Below, in pieces: positions 12,685-25,533 of a stretch of DNA of 64,000 nt. This DNA comes from Dermatemys mawii (taxonomy: Eukaryota; Chordata; Testudines; Dermatemydidae): positions 7,363,619-7,427,618 of the forward strand of contig ML677374.1 of the NCBI GenBank assembly GCA_007922305.1, given 5' to 3'. The notes under the pieces are model-generated. The model worked only from the letters and a program-made list of their open reading frames with translations. It was not told the DNA's origin and searched no databases. Every line of letters begins with the position of its first letter. Positions within the stretch are counted from its first letter, which is position 1. The translations under genes and the position numbers were made by a program.

Positions 12685-12726
12685 TCAATGGTATCCATTT
12701 GTAAAAGCCGTTGCAATCAAAGGTCC
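12685..12726 (-). CDS. MSI2: MSI2 last coding exon (exon A)
   Basis: This is the terminal coding exon of Musashi-2, a cytoplasmic RNA-binding translational regulator. Read on the minus strand it encodes GPLIATAFTNGYH followed by TGA, the invariant C-terminus of vertebrate Musashi proteins as I remember it. A tttag acceptor lies just before 12726 (AG at 12728-12727). The exon holds 42 coding nucleotides, exactly 14 codons including the stop, and starts in phase 0, which matches the phase-0 end of exon B 1.8 kb upstream. The sequence after the stop is AT-rich and has no further conserved frame, so the 3' UTR begins at 12684. Certainty is high because peptide, splice site and phase all agree. 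Confidence 0.93.
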   Translation of the reverse strand, partial: GPLIATAFTNGYH

Positions 12727-14487
12727 CTAAAATTGTACAATTATTAAGGTCATCAGTGTTCTATACATGGGAACAGATTATTATTTTTTTGGCAAGTAAT
12801 TATCAAAGGACTTGAAAGTCTGTGTTGCCAGCATGAATATGTATTTAAGAAAACTGTTTTCTGGTCACCACTCACTTGATGTGCTGAATTCTAATCTTAC
12901 CTTTCCAAGACACTAACCTTCTCGCCCTCCGCCCCTTAAATTTTGGGGTTTTTTTTAACATTAAGATTAGTAAACTGACAATGTTAAAAAAAATACAGAA
13001 TAAAAAAGACCCCTATATTCTCAATAAAGTTATGGGGAGAGAGGAAGAATTAAGAGGCTGCCAATCTGCACGTCAAAGAGAAAATACTTTCTTAAAAAAG
13101 GATAGTACAGACAAAACAGGATGCCAAATGTTGTATTATGATTATTTGATAAATCAGGAAACTGCTGAGGTCAAGGTGCACAGGTTTTCAAGAACAAACA
13201 GGTTTTTTTCTTTAGGCGAAAAGTGGAAATCAGGGGTGTTTTAAGTGGTGATAGATGGCAGTTTAAATTGATGTAGCTCTTGGCAGAATAATAATAATCC
13301 ACATTTCATAGCACATCTGATCCAATGAGATTGTCAAATTACTTAAGTGACCTTACGACGGGAATGGAATTGAACAAAAATTCAGAACATTAGGGCACAA
13401 CTAGAAGGCTGCAAAAAGGTATTTAAAAATACAATGAAAACCACATTAGTTAATTTCAGGAGCTTTGTCTGCACTACATTTTCCCCCCAACCAATTTGGC
13501 TAAAATATTAACATTACTCTCTTATTTGGTTTTGAGTAATCTTTTGAAATGGCTCTATATATCTAAGATGGAAAACACACAATGAAAAAATCTCATTGTT
13601 TGCTTAAAATTTTTTGGGGGTAGCTGATTTCCCATTTCAAAGACTGACAGCCACTAAACAGATTCAAACACATTCATGCTAACACACAGAGGTAAAACAA
13701 TACAATCTGGAAAACAGCATGCAAGTTTGTTAAATAAATTTCTATTGCCTGTATTAGTTAGATGATAGAAACCTGAAAATATTTTCCATTAACTTGAGGA
13801 AAAAAGTAGTAGGGACTTACTTGTGACCTTCCAATTTCAAGAAATGTTAGCAATAAATTAGTTATCAGCATGTTGCGCACATATCATGTCAGGCTAACTT
13901 TTCTTCTTCAGTTCCATACTAATGCCCCGATTCTGCAAATACTTGTGCACATACTTAACTTTAAGCCCATAAATAGTCCTACCGACATGAGTAGGACTAT
14001 GCCTCTGTTTTAAATTAAAAACATGTATGTTTGCAGAACTGGAGATGCTAAAGCAAAGGACCACTTTCTCTTCGATAGAGAGAAAGAATTGGGGCATTAT
14101 ACGCTGTTCGGTGCCTCAGCCTAAAATATTGGTTCTACAGAAACAGACAAATTTAAAATGAACAGAAACTTTAAGCATTTTTTAAAATATTACAGTTTAA
14201 AGTACGTCAGATCTATAATGGAGGAGCAGGGGGTCATACAAGCATTTTCAATTCCGCTTATAATTCAAGTGCCAGGGCAGTGGAGTGTGCCGTTTTGAAA
14301 CAAGTCTATTAGTAAATTGAGCAGGTTAGAGAGAATAGTCTCACGAAATGGTAAAAGGCTATGTGAGCCGTGCACCGCACAATTCATTTTTAATTAAAAA
14401 ACAAAAAAACAAAAAAGCCTCTACAAAAAAGTTCCTGAACTAAATTCAGATTACTCAAGTGGAGAAGGGAAAGAATTGGTTACTTAC
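12727..14487 (-). other. MSI2: MSI2 intron between exons B and A
   Basis: This is a 1.76-kb intron with gtaagt at its 5' end (14487) and aattttag at its 3' end (12727). It contains a fragment of an old palindromic MITE at about 13925-14000. I see nothing else coding. If it is retained, translation continues 10 residues past GHGIA ([10 protein letters not shown]) to a stop. Confidence 0.8.
13925..14005. repeat. Fragment of palindromic amniote MITE (type a)
   Basis: The block gattctgcaaatacttgtgc ... taactttaagcccataaata ... gagtaggactatg is a decayed version of the same element seen at 35886-36016 and 41210-41336. Confidence 0.5.
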
Positions 14488-14696
14488 AGCGATTCCATGG
14501 CCAAAGCCAGAGCCTGGCTGAGGACTGGCAGCACTTATGTAATTACCAACACCGGAGTCCTGACTGGCTGTACCGTAGAGGTCTGCGACTGGACCTGGGC
14601 TGTTAGCCCCTGGAAATCCTCCTGGCCGGGCCGGATTGGAGCCTGCCGGGGAAGCGGGTGCGCCAAAATTCGGTTGAGCACTGTAGCTATTCAAGA
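14488..14696 (-). CDS. MSI2: MSI2 penultimate coding exon (exon B), with two possible acceptors
   Basis: The exon encodes the Pro/Gly/Ser/Ala-rich low-complexity C-terminal region of Musashi-2. Recognisable pieces in order are [49 protein letters not shown] and [15 protein letters not shown]. The acceptor is cag before 14696 and the donor is GCT|gtaagt with GT at 14487-14486. It is 209 nt: 2 nt completing a codon begun upstream, then 69 full codons, ending in phase 0. A second acceptor (ccccggcag) lies inside the exon. Using it starts the exon at 14642, removes 54 nt in frame, and produces the [12 protein letters not shown] junction I recall from mammalian isoforms. Compared with the human protein as I remember it, LYGT replaces LYGP. 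The region has no folded domain; in the family it contributes to protein partner binding and disorder. No other gene fits. Confidence 0.95.
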
Positions 14697-14876
14697 CTGG
14701 TGTGCAGAGAATAAAGCTGGGTATGAGGCCAGAAGCCAAGCATGCACAGTTATTACAAAGCCAAACACTAGAGTACAGCTTAGGCCCAACTTCTAACACT
14801 TAACCAAGGCCATGCGATAGGAGAGCAAGTACTGAATAATAGTCAGCCCGTACTACTAAGAAGCTTGGAGCTCCAA

Positions 14877-14910
14877 ATATATATAGATAGATATATATAT
14901 ATAAAAAAAA
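14877..14910. repeat. (TA)n/(TAGA)n simple repeat
   Basis: A short AT dinucleotide tract (atatatatagatagatatat and onwards) lies just upstream of exon B on the minus strand. Confidence 0.7.
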
Positions 14911-16302
14911 ACAATCAATCATTCAACACACTACTGCAACCAGAGACTGTAGGTGCTCATTTTCACCAAATTATCACAAACTATATAGATATTTTTCAAC
15001 ATCTTATTTGATGCTCATGCAGTAGTAACAAGTTTTCTAGATCTGGGCACGTCGAGACAGCATTCACATCCCATGCAAACTACAAAGGAACTAGTTTTAG
15101 ACTACACATTGTGTTAATATTGATATTAAAATGTTGACAGCAAATAAAGCAAATCATAGCTAGTAAAATCATTTTTGGATCCATTCAATACTTTACCAAA
15201 CCTCCCTCTCCCCACCCTTTTATCTGTAAGCTACATAAAGATTTCAACGTCTACAAGGTGGTGGTGGTTGTTTTTTTTTAAAAATGGTATGAAATGGAAC
15301 ATTTTGGAGTAAGTATTCTTTTTAATTGTTATGAAGGAGATTTTTGGATTTGGAGAGTGAGAACCTCCCTCTGTCTCCAAAACTGCACAAAATAAGTGAA
15401 GATTAAAACCAAAAAAGAATTCCATAAGATCTATGACACTCACCTCCTTACGGGTAAAAAAGTAAAAGAAAAAACTTTTTTTAAAAATCAGAAAAAGATG
15501 CTAATGGATAAATGTGGATCTTTAAGCATGTTAAAGGATCAGATTTTGGCACTTCTCACAATCACTCTGGAATGTAAAATTTATGAGTAAAAGACTTGAA
15601 TGGAAAGAGAAATGTTAGCAGGCTAGGAAGACTCACATGGAAATAGTTTGCTACAAGATAAACCTATGTTACTTCCAAGATCCTTACAGAAGACATGCCT
15701 GTATGCACCATAAAGCCCACCTATTCTCTCACAGCATCGCCTTGAAAGCCTGATAAAGTTAGTGTATATATGCACATGTCTTTTAAACTGCTCATGGTTG
15801 GTTTCAATTTCCCTCACTTAATTAGACTAGACTGAACAAGATGCTTGCAAATAAATAAGCAAAGTGAAAGGACAAATAAATCAAAAAGATATGTAGTCTG
15901 CCAAGGCCTCTATTAAATGAACCTTAGTTATCGTTCTATTTGTAACAGCTAGCGAGGTTTTAGTTTTAGTCATCAACTCCGAAGAGGCAGGTATTTAAAC
16001 ACCTTTTTTTTAAAAAAACCCTAAATATAGCAGATGGAATCCTCGCCATGACCTGAAGAGATCTGTCCTTCTCAAATCTAATTGCACTGGCTGTTCCGCC
16101 TAGTTAGAGAGAGAGAGACAGACCTAAAAGTGAAATTAAATACTGCACAGTCATACCTAACCTTTCATTATCTCTGAATTATTAGTATAAAGTAGCTATT
16201 AGAAACAGGCCCAGGCTGCAAAGTTTTGTGTTTCCCCAAATTTCAAGGCTGTACAGCTCCAGGGTTTTGGCCTCTGTCTTTTTGCTGAGTCTCCTGCAGA
16301 CA

Positions 16303-16632
16303 TTCATAGAATCATAGAATACCAGGGTTGGAAGAGACCTCAGGAGGTCATCTAGTCCAAACCCCTGCTCAAAGCAGGACCAACACCAACTAAATCATCC
16401 CAGCCAGGGCTTTGTCAAGCCTGACCTTAAAAACCTCTAAGGAAGGCGATTCCACCACCTCCCTATGGAACCCATTCCAGTGCTTCACCACCCTCCTTGT
16501 GAAAAAGTGTTTCCTAATATCCAACCTAGACCTCCCTGAGTGCAACTTGAGACCATTACTCCTTGTTCTGTCATCTGCCACCACTGAGAACAGCTGAGCT
16601 CCATTCTTTTTGAAACCCCTTCCTTCACATAG
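16303..16632 (-). mobile_element. CR1 LINE 3' end
   Basis: The plus strand starts with catagaatcatagaataccag, the complement of the CR1 terminal 8-bp repeat. Then follow gaagagacctcaggaggtca and further CR1 3' sequence. The minus strand keeps an open frame (16584-16390) with LDIRKHFFTRRVVKHWN and VVESPSLEVFKVRLDKALAG, matching the extreme C-terminal tail of CR1-type ORF2 as I remember it. It is a truncated copy; no reverse transcriptase domain is present. Confidence 0.85.
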
Positions 16633-18659
16633 GAGGGGAAGTTAGGAGTTAAACAGAGATGGAGTGAAGTGTGGCAGTTTGTGGTCGCCCCCTCCCTGTA
16701 AGCTACAGGTAAGAACTGAGTTGATCAGTTGCAGGCTTTTATTGCCGATAAAATCGAAGAGTGAGCAAGTCCTCTTTCTCTGTCAAGAGACACCCAAGAA
16801 AATAATATAGTCCTACTCTAAGAATCTTTCCAATGAACAAAATGGCCTTTAGATCAGCTCCTTGTTAAAATTTACAACAATTTATATGCAAATGGTGTAC
16901 AGCCAACATAGCCGTCAGCATCACACATTGTGGGAGTCTTAAATCCATTGAGACCTGATCATTCAGGATTTCCCATTATGCCACTGGCTCAGAACTGAGC
17001 CGTCTTTCATTGTGCTTTATTGGCTACAGCTAAATACTCCTCAACTTGATCAATTAACCTGCAAAAGTAAAATGGCAACCAATGGCTTTGCAATGGTCAG
17101 AAAGTCCATTTTACAAAATAAATTGTGCAATGTGGCTCTTTTTAACTGGTAACAGGAGGAAGTAAGTAGGTCATCTAATTCAGCAAGTTAAAAGAAATAC
17201 GGCAAGAGAGAGTAAACAGATTATTTGGGAACATGCTGGCAAACAAAGCACCATTTTTTAATATTAAAGATTAAATGTCAAGATAACATTTGGCCTTCTC
17301 ACTCAGGAAGAAAAATATCCAGCTGAGATATTCAAAAGCCCTTTATTATCTTGCTCTAGCACACTCTTTTTTCTGGTTCAATTAAATGGATACAGGTTTT
17401 ACTGCCAAGTCACACAGAAAACCTGGTTTGCCCAGTTGAGCAAATCCATGGGCCTCTAACAGGCCCACGGGAGGGAAAAGAAACCATTTTAAATTTCCTT
17501 CCTGTTGATTTGCAAAGAATGCAGAGAAGGTCTTTACTGAGGAGGACATAAGGACACACATTCCTTAGAAACAAACTATGCCAGAAGGAAAAAAATAACC
17601 GTGTGCAGGGTAAATAAACAAATAACCCCAAATAGTCCAACCATCAGCCAAAGGTCACAAGTGATAGCTAGTGGAGAACCTTAAAAAAAGTAACACTGCT
17701 GAGTTTTAAGAGAGTTCTCAGTCTTGTTCCAGCCTAGCAATGATGTCAATGACACTGAAACAATTGTACTATCACTTGCTTTTAATTCTCCTATTGAAAC
17801 ATATGCATGTGTGCAGGGGAGGAAAGGGTTTACAAAGAAGTTTCTATTATTATGAAAGACACCACAGTCTGACTAGCAGTACAGGTTTTGACTGCAATGT
17901 GTCTTAATGATGTGGATAACAGATACTCTCTGTGTGATGGTGTGTTACTGCATTGGCCAGATCTTCTAAATAAAGGTAATTTTGAAGACTCCATTTTCAG
18001 AACATGATTTGCTGGGAAAACCCAAAGTCCTAACAATGTCAAGAAGCAATGGCAATCCCCAGAGAACACAGGGCAGATAATACATAGAAATAATTAAAAA
18101 CAAACAAAACCAAAAAATATTCACGAAATAGGCCAAATGTCTCCCTGTTGTAATTCACTGAAGTCAATGGAAGTGACACCTGGCCTGAACAGGTTCCTCT
18201 GTTCTCAATACAGTATTCATTTCAAGATACAATGATAAAATTACATTATTTAAAAAATCATACCGACAATGACCGGTTTCTAGCAAGTTGTGCAGTATTC
18301 TAGCATGACTGTTCTGCACTACAGCTGTGTCAAAATCCATCAGATGAATAACCAGATCAGAGCATCCAGCTTTCTACTTGTGCAGAACAGAGACACCCCA
18401 CCTCCAACAGAAGAAATTACATATCTAACTAATGCTGTGCTGCGTGTGTGGAGAGGAGTGGTAGAAACACATTTCAAAGAATCAAATATTTTTACTTACT
18501 TAAAATGTATTTGAAAGGATAAAGTATTGGGGAGGTGGAGCTGGCTGACTTGCCGATCTGGATACCGATGCTTACGGAGTATATCCTGTCATTACTGAAG
18601 AAGCAACTGTATGAGCCTCATAAAACACCACCTCAAGTCTAACAGGAGCAGCAATATGG

Positions 18660-18742
18660 GCTAGATCCTCCGCTAGTGTAAATCAGAAATGCTCCATTAC
18701 TTTCAGTGGATCAATGTTGATTTACACAGCTGAGGATATGGG
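18660..18742. repeat. Short palindromic MITE fragment (tttacac-type)
   Basis: The segment gatcctccgctagtgtaaat ... ttgatttacacagctgagga is self-complementary, a pattern common in reptile genomes. Confidence 0.5.
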
Positions 18743-21700
18743 ACACATCTTTTAGGCTAGTAAGAATGACAAGCCATCTCAAGCAGAGACTTCTCCTTAG
18801 ATCACTCCCTAACCCTGACGGATTATATTGAGGTTGTCTTTTGGGACCCAACAGAGCTAAGGACACTCATTTGTTCTCCCTAAGCTCAGACTGAGGGAGA
18901 GGAGCCCTGGAATGTGAGTTAGATGGAAGCAAATTCCCCTTGTTAAAATAAAATAATCATCGTAACGTACAGTAGCATGCCATTTGTAGTGAATTCCACA
19001 AGGGAGCAGCTCTGTTTATAGTCATGAATGAAAACCCCATTTCAGCGCACTGCCCTGTGCAAAATGTAACCCTGATATTGAGAATGAAGTTGTCCCGTGC
19101 AAACATAAATAAAAATAACAATGGTTTACTAGAAGAGGATTCTAATACATACAGAGCAAGGAGGTAAAACAGGAACTCAAAAGATCTCAAAGGCAGATTT
19201 CCCACGCTTACTGGAGTTGCTGACTGATGCCAATATGCTGCTGTAGCTCAAATCATTTAGCAATACGTGCCTATAACCCCACAACCAATAATATATGCAC
19301 ACAGGGTAAAATCATTCAATTTGCAACTGCAAAAATCATAGATGGATGACAAGAAAACACTTGCTTTAGTGGTTTCCTGAAAGGAAGAGAGAAAACTAAA
19401 AGCCACCAAACAGATTTCTAGAAGCTATTGTAATTTCCCCCTCCCCATTAAAAAGACTGGGAATGTTTGTTGGTTTTTATACATCAGAGTAGTTGATGGC
19501 AACTATTTATTCAACTATTTTTCTGATCACGGTATGAAATATAAGAACAAGATAACTAGATATTCAGAGGATAGAAAATTAACACTACACACAGACCACA
19601 GAACTGACTACAAGAAAAAAGGCATCACAAAAGCATGCCCACTGATCCATTATCTGGTAATGATATTATCTGGATATAGAATGTTCAGGCTCCCATGTGA
19701 GCTTGGCCTACAAGAAATTTTATAGAAGAGTTTGGAAGCTTTTATAGAGCTGACACTTCACGCTAGACCCAATAAATGAAATAGAAAAACTCTCATAATT
19801 GCTAGGAGACTAAACACTTTGCAAAAAGCCATATTTTAAAGGATTCACTCACCCATGATGAGCTGCTAAATATCTGCCTTCTTGAAATATTGGCACCCAA
19901 ATTCATCTAGATCTAGAGCTAGTAATAAGGCAGATTTGAAACAGCAGCAATGACCTTGAATGACTTCTCTGACCTGAAAAAAGTGATGTGCTTTGTTAAG
20001 ATATAGCACTTTAAAAAAAAATCTTGTCTAATAAAATCTGTGGATAAGTGGACTCAGATTTAAAAAGAAAAAGCCAAATAACCTGAAATTGTTTAATGCC
20101 AGAAAATACAGTAAGGTGTTTTGGGGTCATAATTTATTTAAAAGTTTCCAGTTGTCACCTCAACCACAGGAAAAGGTGAAAGCTGGTCAGAGGTCCTTCT
20201 GGTTTTAGATTAGGGAAACCAGAGAGAGTTTAAGAGCCAGATCTTTCAATGGTGTTCCAATCTGAAAAAGAAAAGGAGACAGATGGGAGAGAAGAGTTGG
20301 AAGCAAGTTTGCTGACCTACAGTAGGGGACTATTGTTTTCCAATATCGTTTTTGGTTGTCAGTCCAAGGAGATCAAGAATTAAGTGTTATCCGTTGCACC
20401 CAAAGCACCAATCAGCTGATGCAAATCTCTACTTAACTCAGCATAAAATCACTGTTTAATGACTCAGCATTAAACATGGACAGGCAGAGTTAACTTCCAC
20501 CACTGCTAGGGATTTTATTGCACTTGTGAAGTCCTGTTGATCAGGCCCCACTTTTTTCCACATGCCTTAAAAAGTTTGGGTCCAATTGGACATGAAACCA
20601 TCCTGTGCAGAACATTTCACAGCAGTAGAACTTCAGCCTAAGAACTCAAACCTTCCAGTTTCTCATATGCAGAGTTTGTAGTCCCAGTCTTTACCAGTAG
20701 ATACTGTACCAGAGTAAGGTCAAAAGTGATGTGGGAAAGATTGTATGCCTCTGTGATTCATATCTCACCCACAACCCAAGGGTCCTCAGCATACAGCCAC
20801 GAGGATCTTCTAGATTTCCTCAGACCCAACCACTCCTTGCCAGTGATATCTTACCCTGAGGGTCAGACGGTCCAGTGCCTAGAGCAACTGTAATCAAAGG
20901 GCAGGATCCATCAGATCTGGCAGAGAATGGGATACAGAAATTGCTCAATATGTGTTTTGACTTACTTGTGTGTCTTGTTGCAGACCAACTGGCTGTGCCC
21001 TAATAATTCACCGTTTCTAGTTAAGTTTCACCTGTAGTTGAAGTTTTGCCTGTTGGCTGAATTAGGCACCAATTCACTGTGCAGCCTCTATGGGGCGGGG
21101 CAAATATTTTTTACCTCCTATCTTTAAGAGGCGCACGCTGAAGGTGGTTATTTTCAGTCTCGGCCCAGTGCAAAAGGAAAGAGTAACTTGACACTATCCT
21201 TTCCCCCTGCCTTTCCCTCCTCCAATCCACATACCCACCCATGAGGTCCTACACAGCAGCTGCCCTTCTCCTGACTTCCTCCAGAAACCTGTCAGCTCTG
21301 CTTCTTACTTCGTCAACGGGATGGGAGCTAATGGACTGAATATGTTCCCTCTGCAGCATATTCACTGTCCTACAGTGAGCAACCTGGAGTGGAAGTCTTT
21401 GCCACAGCAGTGCCATTTAGGTAAACAGGAGCTTAGAAAGCAATAAAAGGCTACTACAAAACAGAGGTCAGGATGACTTGGGAAATTCTACTTCCACAGG
21501 CTATCTGCAAAGGGAAAGCAATGCTGCTCTATCAGCAGAGTAGGAGGGTCAGTGCATCAGTATCACAAGAGAGCTAAGAGGGATAGAGCAGCAGCAACAC
21601 CACAACAGAAAAGTGGCAAAGCTCCATGATGGAAAAGGAGAAGGGAAAAAGGATGCAAAAACTAAAATGATAATAAGGTCTGAGTTCTCACATCAGGAGC

Positions 21701-21787
21701 TGAACAACCTGCATTAGGGAGAGTATTTTTAATGATGGTTTGTATTACACTAGCCCCCAAAACTCCAACCAAGAATCAGAGTCCACT

Positions 21788-21975
21788 GTGCAATGCACTG
21801 TATAGACACAGGAAGAGATTACAGGCCATAAGAATTATTATCCCCATTTTACAGATTGGGAACTGAGGCACAGAAAGGTTAAGTGACTTGCCCAAATTCA
21901 TATAGGGAGTCTGTGGCAGAGCTGGGGACTGATCCCAGGTCTCATACCAAGTGCCTTAATCACAAAGCCATCCTT
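21788..21975 (+). mobile_element. MIR-like CORE SINE
   Basis: The phrases attatccccattttacagat, aactgaggcacagaaaggtt, aagtgacttgcccaa and gcagagctggggactgatcc match the MIR consensus in order. This is an ancient amniote family. Confidence 0.8.
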
Positions 21976-22767
21976 CCTCTCATAGTTTTCCTTTTTAATT
22001 GTGACTTTTGGTATTTATTATGTGTATTTGTTGACTTTTTCTTTCACAGTGCAATTGTAAGGAAGGGGCTGGATGTTGCTGAAATATGACTGGGTATTAA
22101 AAAGGATCTGGGGGGCTGTATTGTACTAGGAAGCCCTGGAATAAGCCAGTTCAACTTAGTGGTCATGAACTTCTATGAAGTAAAGGTAAAACAATATATT
22201 TGAAACAAACAAACAAACAGAAAAATGAACAAAAAATGATTGATGACTATTTGGGGGCTGCTTTTAAATTGAGGTTGTAAACGTTGATGACTGAGAAGGG
22301 GATGGAAAGAACCTATTGGTAAGAGAAAACAATCTCTGGTTTTATTGAATAGTGGAACTAACTTTCTGTCAAAGGCAGCCTGCTAAGCTCTGTACAGCTC
22401 TCAAATGAGTCTCCAGTGGGAAACAACAAAGCACTAAACATCTGTTTCAAATTTCACTCTTGGAAACAGCAATATTACACAACCGCATCCAGCCTGGGCA
22501 TTAGCTAGTGCTCCGAACAGATCTGGGTCTGTCAAGCCCAGGTTACGCAAAGGACCCACCAGAATCACATTAAAAGAAACAGCTACAAAAATGATGGGAT
22601 TTGCAGGCATCCAACTCCCCATTTGTGATGTTAGTTTGTAAGACCCCTGGTGCTTAAGTCTTGTCGGCATGCAGAGTTGCACTGGTTTAGCCACAGGTGT
22701 GATTTTAAGCTGACGTGGATAAACTGGTTCACACCCCCTGTGTGGACATGCTCATTTCAGTCTCAAT

Positions 22768-23110
22768 CAGCAGAGGTTATCAACCTTTTTCTTTCTGACC
22801 CTCTCCCCTGCCGCCCAAGCTATAAAAACTCCAGGCCCCACTTGTTCCACAACAACTATTTTTCTGCATATAAAAGCCAGGGCCAGGGTTAAGAGGTTGC
22901 AAGCAGAGCAATTAACCAGGGCCCCATGCCACCAGGGGCCTGCATATCTAAGCTGGTCAGGCTTCAGCCCTGGGTGGCAAGGCTTTGGGCCCTGGAATTT
23001 GGCTCTGTGCGGTGAGACTTTGGCTTTCTCCTCTGGGCCCCAGTGAGTCTAACGCCAGCCCTGCTTGTGGCTGCCCCGGCAAGCCCTGGACCTCTGGATG
23101 AGAACTGCTG
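22768..23110. mobile_element. hAT-type non-autonomous element
   Basis: The ends CAGCAGAGGTTATCAACC and the complement of gatgagaactgctg form the usual hAT terminal repeats. The interior is GC-richer (ggcttcagccctgggtggca). Flanking octamers do not clearly match, so the duplication has decayed. Confidence 0.6.
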
Positions 23111-24011
23111 GCTTATAGTATGCTTCACTTCCTGTTCTTAATTATTGGGGAGTCTTGCTAGGCACTGTTAAACAGCGGCCACTTCTCACCAGAGTTGGCC
23201 ACACCTCCTGCGATTCATCTCTGCATTCTACAACTGCACAGTTTATTGTACAATTCATGGAGCTAAATTTCCAAAGCTCCCTTGGATGCATTTGGTGCTA
23301 CATAAATACAAGTTCATCATCATTACACTCCCTCCTGATGTATCCTCAGTGATTTCCACATTCCTACAGGAATATCTATAGGAACTAGCCCTTTCACCTA
23401 AATAATAATGTAGGAGAATTTTATAAACTCCAATAACTTCAGGACAGTATTTTCTTCTCAATAATATTTTACCATTAAATCATCCTTCTTCCCCTTTAAA
23501 AAAGCTTTCTTAACCAACTCTTAATGTGCATGTAACATACTTTTCAAAGTGTGGTTCTCCCAACAGCGGATTTATATGAAGGAGCCAATAGCTGGAGCTC
23601 ACATAATAATCCTAGCAGTTCAAGACATACTAAGAAGGTGGAGACTCATAATGCTACAAAATATTCTGCTTGGAGCAATGACAGGGAGAAAGCTGAGGCT
23701 AGCTTATCTGGTGCTTTGTCCTATGAACTGCCATGTTAACACAGAGCCTGCTCACAAAATAATCCAGTGTTGGACAAGAAAGGTCATCACTGAAAGATAA
23801 ACTCTTTTTCGATAGTGTTGAGAAATTTCAAAGTCATGACTCATTATGACATTTGCCTTAGCATATGGCGTATTACTCTAAGGGGGATTCAGAATGCCTC
23901 TCTGGGAGGGAAGGGATAGGGCATTAGTTAAAGCATGACCAAGTCGGGCAAATAAATTCCACCCGACTCAACTCAGCTCATCCAAAGAAGTGGGAAGAGG
24001 AAAAATGGAGG

Positions 24012-24282
24012 TTACTTACCTGTGGTGGGAGGTTCTTTGTGATGTGTGGTCCTTATCTGAATTTCCCATGTGAGTACACATGCACACCATGTGCCTGAGC
24101 AGGGAATTCTTTTTAAAAGCACAGTCCATTAGCCCACTCACGTGCCGTGGGGCAGACCAAGACCTCTCCAGTTTCCCATCCTTACTGCAGTCCAAACAAT
24201 CCACAGCAAAGGGGACAGAGGACAAGTAGTGGAACACATATAGGGATCACCCATCTCAAAGAACCTCCAATTACAGGTAAGG
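24012..24282. repeat. Element with 45-bp imperfect inverted repeats
   Basis: The left arm ttacctgtggtgggaggttc (from 24012) recurs as the complement of gaacctccaattacaggtaa (ending 24282), with the similarity continuing about 45 bp inward. The unit looks like a turtle repeat family whose class I cannot name. Confidence 0.55.
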
Positions 24283-24292
24283 AACCTCCATG

Positions 24293-24800
24293 TCTTCTTC
24301 CAGTGATGGTCCCTATGTGTATCCCACGCATGGGAGATTAGCAAGCCATAAACAAAGAGAAGATAGGTACGAGGACACAAGTGATAATTGACTGTAGTAC
24401 TGCTGTCCCCACAGCTGGATCCACAGAGGATGCCTGGACCAGAGTGTAATGTTTCATGAAGGTATGCAGAGAACGCCTAGTAGGTGCCCTACACATCTCT
24501 AGTAGGGGTACATCTCCCAGAGATGCAGCTGAAGCGGCTTACCCTGTGGTGGAATGTTCCCTGACCCCCTCTAAGGGGTGAATGCGAGCTAGCTGGTAAC
24601 AAATGGCAATACAGCCAGAGTCACTTAGAAAGTCTCCCTGGAGAGGCATTGGCCCACACCACCCTTGATTCATCCTCGGTTCAGAGCTTGAGGAGCGCTA
24701 TGGCACATGTATGGACCAGGGGACACAGCTTGTAAAGAAGTTCCGGAGTCAGGCACATGGTGTATATTTGTACCCACGTAGGGACCATCACATGAAGAAA
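24293..24800. mobile_element. About 0.5-kb element with terminal inverted repeats, adjoining the previous one
   Basis: The left end ttcttccagtgatggtccct pairs with the complement of the right end agggaccatcacatgaagaa near 24800. The inner sequence has no coding capacity. Its ends are also related to the arms of the unit at 24012-24282, so the two may be parts of one larger element. Confidence 0.5.
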
Positions 24801-25533
24801 AACTAAAAGATTTAGCCATAAGGTTATTGTCCTACAAGGAAAATTTGCATGATCCAGGAATTAAGATCAATCCATTTAAGGCTTTTAGGTACTGTGGAAA
24901 TAAATTACACCTGATGATAAAATACACTCTTAAGCACCATTAAAGTGCGTAGTATTTCAAAGGAAACAAACAAGGTGAGATATTTACATAGGTATAAAAC
25001 AGGCATTATATAGATATAGCGATTTCTCTGGACATATGATCTACATTTAACATTAGGCAAAAATATATTTTCCACGCACAGTTGAGAAACTTGCTTAATT
25101 AAAAACCAGAGTTAAAAATTTATGAAAAGCAATAAAAGTCACCCAAATTGAGTTAAATCCTTACATTTCAGCTCTCAGGGATAAATTAACTAAGGTCCTG
25201 ATCTAAAGCCCATTGAGGTCATTGAAAAGACTATATCTCTATCCAGGTATTTGCATGGTCCTCACCAATATAGTATGAGAACCTGTATACCAGCACTCCA
25301 TAGTATCGGGCTACCATTGCCTCCAATGGGTTTTGAATCAGGTCCAAGAGCAGGTATCCCTGACCTTAAGGGTTAAAGCAAAGTCAGTCAAAAATTGTGG
25401 ACTCAAGTAAAGGGATAAAGTGAAGTTCCACAGCCAACCGTGAACTGACATGCAGGTCTGCTTTTGTGCACCATTACATAGGTGATGTATATAATCTTTT
25501 GTTTCCCCCAAATGAATGAAATGCTATACAAAC

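Larger units (their letters stand above)
14697..25533 (-). other. MSI2: MSI2 intron between exons C and B
   Basis: The intron is 10.8 kb, spanning exon C donor (gtttgt) to exon B acceptor (cacaccag). It holds a CR1 3' end, an MIR-like copy, a hAT element at 22768-23110 and inverted-repeat elements near 24.0-24.8 kb. No further coding segment with splice sites was recognised. Confidence 0.75.
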
